NCBI GenBank assembly: GCA_029204225.1
Contig: CM055101.1
Span: 62,624,171-62,688,170, forward strand
Reading direction: 5' to 3'
DNA from: Diphasiastrum complanatum
Lineage: Eukaryota; Streptophyta; Lycopodiopsida; Lycopodiales; Lycopodiaceae
Length of the DNA stretch: 64,000 nucleotides
Part shown: positions 57,150 to 64,000 of the stretch, piece after piece
Layout: every line of letters starts with the position of its first letter
Position numbering within the stretch: the stretch's first letter is position 1
Notes under the pieces: generated by a model
Databases searched by the model: none
What the model saw: the letters and a program-made list of their open reading frames with translations, nothing else
Told to the model about the DNA's origin: nothing
Made by a program: the position numbers and the translations under genes

Positions 57150-58510
57150 TGATACGGCAAGGAAGATAGAAGAACGTGAATGGAGAAGAGAGCATGAATA
57201 TTGTGGAACAACTCTCCCGTTCTAATCAGCTGCTAAATGCAAAACAGTCTAATAGACAGCTTATGCTAAATGTAATCATAGCTTCAAGTATTCTAATTGC
57301 CCAACAAGATCTTAAAAATAAATTCATACTCTGGAACAAGAGTACAGTCCACCAAAGAGATTAGAGATGATTTGTATGTGGTACTACTGAAATCAGATTC
57401 AACATGAAGTATAGTTTTGAAATAAATGGAAGAGCAATATGATAACGCAAGTTCCTCAACATGAAGTATAGTTTTGAAACTGAGGAGTCATAGACGTCCG
57501 TGTTCTGATCAGAGTGAGTAAACAAGTGCAATCAAACAGCAATGAAAGTGCATTCAATCACAACAAGCATTCATCTACCTTGTACACAAATAAAAGCAAG
57601 CTGCTACTATATTACACTGAAGCACAATACAAAATAACAATTACAACAAAAAATGACGGCGTAATTGAGAGGCTCAAATAATGTGTCTCATGGACGGAGC
57701 CACGCGTAATCTGTGCTTGGATGATCTATTTATAGACTTCATCTGTGTATTAACTACATTGAATGCTTGTCACCTAATTAGGAAAGCCGTTGTACATGGA
57801 AGTATATGGCTTCTGTGACAACTGTACACAATATTTACGGTCAATAATTCATCATCGTTGACACGGACAAGGATGTCGCTGGAACGTTCCTCATTTATTT
57901 TAGAAAACCTTCGGGATTTTCCTCCATCTTCGCATTTTTCGCAAAAAGCCGAAGGTGCTCTCAAAAAGACAGTGGTGTCTTTAAAACAGTTTAACACATG
58001 AAAATTAGATGACCTTCAGGATGATCTCTCTCTTCGCATTTTTTGCAAAGAGCCGAAGGTGTGTTAAAACAGTTAAACTTTTGAACTATGCAAGTGTCGC
58101 ATTTTGGGGAAATGCAAAAACGCCGAAGCTGTTGAGAACATAGTGTATTTCTACAGACTGTTGAAAGGTAATGTATTTTTGCATACTTGTTTTAAATGCA
58201 AGTTTTGTGGAAGTCCTGAAGATGGCCAAGTCTTCAATGACTTCAAGTTATTAAACTTGATATCTGAACTCTGAAATTATGACAGGATTGGTTACCCTTT
58301 GCTGGAAATCAGCTGGAAGCCCGTTGTAAGCGTTCTTCAAATAAATTGGTTGTCTAAGTTTGTGATTCCTGTAGGTATCAGATGAGCAGACGTAGAACCA
58401 AAGTTGGTTTCATTTGGCCCTAGATTAATGATCAATAAACATGCAAGAAGAATCATGAAATAGAAATTAGTCATTCACCAAGGAGGCGACTGTGGGCTTA
58501 ATTTCCAACA
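57150..58510 (-). mobile_element. 5' LTR (right copy) of the nearly complete Copia element
   Basis: The plus strand runs TGATACGGCAAGG...TTTCCAACA, 1,361 bp. Bases 57493-58510 repeat 52145-53150. A TATA-like TATAAATA is at the complement of 57728-57735. The inner 343 bp has no match at the other LTR and carries AACATGAAGTATAGTTTTGA twice (about 57402 and 57460). It contains a 12-bp stretch absent from the other copy (about 57568-57579). Confidence 0.82.
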
Positions 58511-58559
58511 AAAATGGTCTAAGGTTCTGATAGGTCCTCACAACCTGAACAACTTTCAT

Positions 58560-59060
58560 AACAGCTCTGGGATTCAAATACTTCAACCTAGCAATGGCTT
58601 CCTTCAATCAACACACCACAAAATATGCATAGGGTTTCAATGTTCTCCACACATCTTGGTCATTCACATAGAATTCATCATCTTCTAGTACTGGCTCGCA
58701 ATAATAAAACATGTCATGGTCAAAGGCCTGATTGGCCAACCAGTCAGCTTCACTATTATGCTGCCATTGTACATGAAATATCTCGACAAAGACAAAATAC
58801 CTCATTAATCTGTGTATCTCTTTAACATAGACTATCAGTACAAGATTCTTAGCAATCCAAACACCCATTGCTAAGTTACATATTAAAGCACACTCACCGA
58901 ATATTGACAAGTGGGTAATCTGTTGTTGGCCAGCCAACTATTAGAGCTTTAGCCTCTGTTGAATTGCAAGTATAGTGCTTATCTAAACAGACTCCAATTG
59001 CGTTATCAATATATTGGTGTTATGTTTCATAACCACTCCAATAGTTCCATAAACTCTACT
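58560..59060 (-). pseudogene. RNase H-like domain downstream of Gypsy integrase (minus strand)
   Basis: The minus strand reads MWFDDGSRVYGTIGVVMKHN (Asp-Gly-Ser start of an RNase H fold). After a frame change comes STEAKALIVG (Glu position), then YVKEIHRLMRYFVFVEIFHV and QWQHNSEADWLANQAFDHD, the final Asp in the AD-x-LAN motif. This is the pattern of the additional (archaeal-like/plant-type, RVT_3) RNase H known from Tat-lineage Gypsy elements. It follows the integrase C-terminus directly. Two or three stops make it inactive. Confidence 0.65.
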
Positions 59061-59069
59061 TCCATCGTC

Positions 59070-59725
59070 AAACCACATATCAGCTTTTCTAATACGTTGA
59101 ACAATCGCATTTGTAGGATGTGTCGTCATGCATAATATGGTTTGATCTTATTGATATTAACCTGTGTATCCATGTAACGACCTTCCATGTTACACAATAT
59201 CACAGTATTTTTCTTGGAAACCTTTTTCAAAAGATAAGGACCTAGCCAAATAGGTATCAACTTACCAAAAATAGTTCTCTTCATGCATCATAAAACAGGA
59301 CCAACTGTCCAACCCGGAACTGATATATTTTAGCCTTCAAGTCATGTAGTTGCTTATTCCATTTCTTCTTTTGCTCCATCTGCAACAGTGCCCTGGTACG
59401 CTTTTCATCAAGCTTAGCCAACATCAATAATCTGTGCTCAACAAATGGTTCATAAGGTAAATCATGATCTGATACTGGTTCTATAGGGAACTCCAAATCG
59501 ACACACAATATTTTCCATCAAAAATTTATTGTCTTAACTGCATTGTCATATTTGACTGCCTTGGCTTCCACCCATTTAGTAAAATAGTCAGTAGCAATAA
59601 TAATCTAGCTTTTCTAACCAATAGAAGATGGTTTAATAGGACCCACATAATCAATAACCCATTTTTCAAAGGATGGCTGGGTCATCAAGATTCTGAAAGA
59701 TCTCATTCTTTTGTTGGCATGACCA
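59070..59725 (-). pseudogene. Gypsy integrase, core-deleted (minus strand)
   Basis: The minus strand from 59725: CKRVGHANKRM, then FEKWVIDYVGPIKPSSIGQK, IIIATDYFTKWVEAKAV (first catalytic Asp region), with a stop. It then jumps to EPVSDHDLPYEP and the C-terminal helix and SH3-like part LDEKRTRALLQMEQKKKWNK, FRVGQLVLFYDA, GKLIPIWLGPYLLKKV. The middle of the core with the second Asp and Glu is deleted. The RNase H-like domain follows immediately. Confidence 0.75.
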
Positions 59726-59740
59726 ACTCTCTTACAGACA

Positions 59741-60720
59741 TCACATCTCTACCTTCAACTTATGATCTGTCATTGTACCAACAGATAATAGACTCTTCTG
59801 AAGACCAGGAACATACAACACATTTTCAATTACCTTCACATGTCCATCAGGATATTGAATAGGCACTGCACCAACTCCATGAATTTGGCACTCATCGCCA
59901 TTCGCCTGGCTCCAAGTTTTTAAACCATGATTTGTTGTCAATCATGTGTCTCGTTGCTCCTGAGTCCAAATACCAATGCATGAAATCAATGGAATATTGC
60001 GATGCTAATGTTGTCACAAATGCTATGCTTAATCTTCATTATCGCTATCATTCTCTTCCTCGGCAAGATTGGTCAACTGCTTCACTTTGCCCCTCTTAAT
60101 GTCCACCTTCTTCTTGTGACAATCTCTTGCCCAATGTCCAAGATTTTGCAATAGAAACACTTGTCTTTCTTCTTCTTGCTTGATGTGGATCCCTGATCAT
60201 CATCCTCCACATTCAACTTTTTGGGTTGCTTCTTATATTTATGCTTCCCTTTGGCTAGTATTGCTTGCTCTTCCAATGAGGGTAGTCAAGATTTTACCAC
60301 TTCACGCCTTTGTTCCTCATGTAATATGATGTTGTGAAGATTCTCAAATGTTGGTAGCCTCTCCCTCGAAGCAATGCCACTTGCAAACATTTGAAAATTT
60401 TCGGATAAGCCATTCATAGCTGTGTGAACTAGCTCAACATCCCTTATTGGCTCTCCAATAACTGTCAGCTAGTCTCGTAACTCCTTTATTTTCCTGAAAT
60501 AGAACCCTACGCCCTCATTCTCCTCCATGGGAACACTTATGAGTTTAGTCCTCAAAAACATCATTCGAGAGGGGTTTGCAGTCTGAAACTGTGTCTTGAG
60601 TGCATCCCAAGCACTTCTTGTTGTTACAACTTCACTAACGTGGGCAATGACATGATCCTTCACTGACAAATTTATCAAGGTGAGATTGTTACCATAGCTC
60701 AAATACCACCACTGGTGATC
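59741..60720 (-). pseudogene. Copia gag and protease remnant (minus strand)
   Basis: The minus strand reads LTLINLSVKDHVIAHVSEVV then TRSAWDALKTQFQTANPSRM (gag), FYFRKIKELRD, a stop, and ELVHTAMNGLSENFQMFASG. A Lys-rich linker and a damaged zinc knuckle (CFYCKILDIGQ) follow. Then the protease region NVLYVPGLQKSLLSVGTMTD, with its catalytic DSG region altered or lost. At about 59740 it abuts the Gypsy integrase relic in the same orientation. The UBN2-type gag makes it Copia. Confidence 0.82.
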
Positions 60721-61573
60721 AAACTAATGCTCACAATAGGGGCCAATAATGTATGAGCATGGATATGTGTCTTAGATGGTTTATTCATAAAAATCTTTTC
60801 AAATTGCATAAGACCATAAAAGCAGCATTGTTTCTCTTCAAATGTTCTAATATAGTTCTAGCCAAAATAAATGCATCATATTCATAGGTATAATTTTCCA
60901 AGGTCGATTCATTTGTCATTCTTGCATGATCCATTTGTATGAGATTTACTGAAGATACCCTTATTGTTGATATTTGAGAGAGTACCTTGTTTCTTTCTCA
61001 CTATTCTAAATGTTAGAGTTAAAAGTCATTTGAGTAAAGTCTAGTAGGTTGTTGGACTCCCATTTCAAAATTATCAACATTTTGAAATTCAAGTCACTCA
61101 GTTCATGTAAGTACAAGTTTATTAGGTTGTTCCATTTTTGTCCAAGAATTATCAACTGCCAAAGTTCCTCCAATTTTTGACCTCTTATCACAAAAATCAC
61201 CTACATCATTCTAATAGTTTTAATTACATTACTTCAGTGTAGGCTACTTCTTGTAACATCATTCTTGTTTTCTTATATGTTGCCAACATTGAACTAAATG
61301 ACAACACATATTCTTTTCCACCACTCAAGGAGGCGATGCTCATACTATGACAACAAAAAAAGCATAGATGAAAGAGAATTAGATTCACTCTAAATGACTC
61401 AAACCATTCTAGGTAAAAAAACCCTAAGCCCATCACATGTTAAATTATAGGAGCTTTCCTACTATATCTTTCCTATGTCTCTCAAACCCAAATGGCCTTT
61501 CCATGCAACCTTACCTTGAAAATTTCATGGAGAAATCACAAATCTATACAATTCAATGATATTTTTGGCAAGG
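60721..61573. other. Unassigned
   Basis: 60721-60900 may hold the decayed gag N-terminus or leader. No motif was recognised in the remainder. Confidence 0.3.
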
Positions 61574-61631
<58 letters not shown>

Positions 61632-61647
61632 ACGCGCACACACACGC
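61574..61647 (+). repeat. 74-bp alternating purine-pyrimidine tract (TG)n(CG)n(CA)n
   Basis: TG repeat 61575-61618 followed by GCGCGCGCACGCACGCGCAC and a CA run. Strict alternation runs for 74 bp, with a CG-rich centre and TG/CA arms. Confidence 0.95.
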
Positions 61648-63299
61648 TCTCTAACTTCTTGTCTAATCGTATTTGGAATATGTGCAAAGTTCGGATGGTG
61701 TGGCTTATTCAAACCAAAAGGAATATAATTTTCAAAGAGGATACAATATTATCTATGACTTTAGCTATAAAATATACAATCCTATTTAGAACTCCATGAA
61801 CAACTTTGAAGGCTTTTAAAGTTTGGATGGATACTTTAAGATGCAATATTGCTACTAATTGTGTTTTGTTTACAAATACATTATTTTGTCGTCATGTTAA
61901 CCATGGCCTAATTGAATATGGGCCATCGAGAGATCTACACATGATGAACATTTACTCCTTTTCGTATCTTTTGCATATTATATATCAAGCTTGATTCTTT
62001 TTTATGGAGAAGATAACTAGGTGGACTTGTAATCATTTGATTATTCTCAACATAACTCAAAATTGTGCAAAGTAAGAGATTGATACCTCAAAGAGCTTTC
62101 AAGTTTGTTATGGGTCAAGTTTAGCAAATGGTTATGTAAGTATAGTTCTATAGAAAAATCCAGAATGATCTTGTGGAAATTGTGCCCATAATGGGGATCT
62201 AAGTACCTAATATGATTATTAATTACTTTAGCATGTTCAAGTCAATGTGTTGTAAGACATTATTTTCTATTTTAATGTTTGTTTTCTTGAAACTCGTATA
62301 AAAATCATTACATTCGATGATGACAACTACGGTGCATTGTTGATGACACCAGTACCCTACGTCAATATTTAATATTTTAAGGCCATTTAAATATATATAT
62401 ATATAATGCAAGATGAGAAAATGCATGTTGCCAATTGGCATTGTATTATCAAGAGCATAGTAATGGACAAAATACCATGTAACTATAATGTCATAAGCAA
62501 TGGCACATCTACCTAACGGGTAGAGACATTGAACCAAGTGTGTTATTTGAAGTATTTATCTTGCATATTACTAGTGCTCCAAATTATAAGCACTAACAAT
62601 GTCATGCAAATAAATTATTGTATGTACCTAGATCCATATCATCAATGCAATCATTAGTCTATGTGCCTAGACCCAAATCACCAATGCAAGACAACCAAGC
62701 TATGACGGATTCTTAGCATGATCTAAGTTGTATTGCATATTTGCAAAAGTTTCAATGTCTTTTAAGGTAGTGTTATAGCTAGCTAGGAATTGGAATACTC
62801 AATGTTATAAGTGGACTTATATGCCAACCTTGCTCTTACTTTGCATACAACTCATAATGAAGTAAAATTGAACTATAGATGAAGGTCCTTAAAATAAATA
62901 TTTCTATATCAAGTTTTAAAACACCTAGATTTCTAGTGTTTGACAGCCCAATACTATGCAATAATTGAGGCTTCCTTGAGTATTGAGATTCATTCCTTCC
63001 ACCTACTCTCACCACAAGTATCTAGAGTAGAACATGTGGAAGAGGAAGTATAGTTGAGCTATTTGTTATCAAGTTGGGCATAAAGAATGATACGTTGTTG
63101 AAAATATATTACAATCATCATCAACATGATTTGAAGGGTCAACAAGTCCTTCATCAAAGCAGTCATAATGAGCAATAATGTGTTTGGTAATGATTAGCAT
63201 GTTGCAATAATCAACATACCAATCCTTTGCAGGGTCATGAAAGGTTGCCAACTATCGATCTAATGAGTCTATAATTAGGTAGTCATGAACTACAAGTAA
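61648..63299. other. Unassigned AT-rich DNA
   Basis: No gene, LTR or RNA recognised. Short runs such as ATATATATATAT occur near 62391. CCTAGA(T)CC(C)A-ATCA-CAATGCAA is repeated at about 62628 and 62668. Confidence 0.3.
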
Positions 63300-63575
63300 C
63301 AAGACTCTTACAAGCTCCTACAAGTTTCTTACAAGCCATAATGAGTTCAAATTAAGTTCATATTAAGCTCCCTTATGAGCTCTTGCAAGTTGCCTTGTGA
63401 GCCCCTACATGCTCCTAAAAGTTCTCTTATGAGCTCTTGCAAGCTCATACAAGTTTTCTTATGAGCTCCTATGAGTTGTCCTATGCACTCTTGCAAGACT
63501 AGAGATTGTCACAAGATCATAACAACTACCTCACAAGCTCCTACAAGTTTTAAGAACTCGTAATGTGAGTCTATG
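63300..63575 (+). repeat. Degenerate minisatellite of CTCCTACAAGTT / TTATGAGCTCTTGCAAG words
   Basis: At least ten loosely spaced copies of ACAAG(C/T)TC, TATGAGCTC and TTGCAAG occur over about 275 bp. Units of about 20-35 bp are imperfect and partly mutually palindromic (ACAAGCTC/GAGCTTGT). Confidence 0.65.
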
Positions 63576-64000
63576 ATGTGGTGTCACTATGTAATGAGTG
63601 ATCTAATGAGTAGCTCATAAGACTAGCTAGCATATCTTTTAATTAAAATAGTCAACTATCATCTATTATGGAGATCACAAGAAGATTAGTAATAAGTATA
63701 GGATTACACCACTACCCATAGGACTAGAAATCTATTACAAATTAGTATTGGAAAGGGGAAATGGTGAATAAAAAATATTAGAGCCTAAAACATGCAAGTA
63801 GGATGTATGTAGATAAGCAACTTAGTGTGATGTCTAATGCTACTATTGTGGGTTCATAACGATGCACTTGATGGAGATAGATATTGTACAAAATGGAAAG
63901 TAAACTAGACATCAAAAATTCTTTCTTTCTTTCAGACTGATTGTCAGAATAAGCTCGTAGTTGTTACAGATCATAGTTAGCTTTGTGAGCACGTGGTTTC
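63576..64000. other. Unassigned window end
   Basis: Nothing recognised. Confidence 0.3.

Overview
The window is nuclear DNA from a vascular land plant with a large, repeat-rich genome. Evidence for this: one intact, intron-containing plant cell-wall gene (a CSLC-type cellulose synthase-like gene), plant-type TTTAGGG-like repeats, Copia primer-binding sites matching initiator tRNA-Met, and dense, heavily mutated Ty1/Copia and Ty3/Gypsy elements of both orientations. The mixture of many old and few young elements would suit a gymnosperm or fern, but that is an inference.

Layout. 1-7.5 kb: Copia, Gypsy and CACTA transposon fragments, about 1 kb of degenerate telomere-like repeat, then Copia LTRs. 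7.5-14.6 kb: the clearest mobile structure in the window, a gag-only (non-autonomous) Gypsy-type LTR retrotransposon with both LTRs, a tRNA-Asp-like primer site, a polypurine tract, and a long array of short repeats carrying CCGAC cores. It sits between two copies of ATAAC inside the gag gene of a Copia element, whose frame resumes exactly after the insert. 14.6-22.6 kb: the rest of that Copia element, other LTRs and a minus-strand Copia remnant. 22.6-31.5 kb: two Gypsy pol relics (plus, then minus strand) around a minus-strand Copia relic. 31.5-40 kb: mostly unassigned DNA with very long CT/GA and TG microsatellites, two tRNA-derived SINEs (one with a 12-bp target duplication), a GC-rich patch and a Copia gag relic. 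40-42 kb: a Copia/Gypsy chimera.

43-49.5 kb: the only convincing host gene, on the plus strand: a five-exon CSLC coding sequence of 688 codons, predicted to make the beta-1,4-glucan backbone of xyloglucan in the Golgi. Its upstream and leader regions hold two separate tandem repeats.

49.5-64 kb: an unidentified broken reading frame, then a nearly complete minus-strand Copia element (gag-PR-IN-RT-RNase H, two LTRs, PBS), then a Gypsy relic with an RNase H-like domain downstream of integrase, a Copia gag/protease relic, a 74-bp alternating purine-pyrimidine tract, and unassigned AT-rich DNA. No rRNA, tRNA gene, CRISPR array or organellar insertion was recognised. Apart from CSLC, almost all coding signal is transposon-derived and broken by stops and frameshifts.
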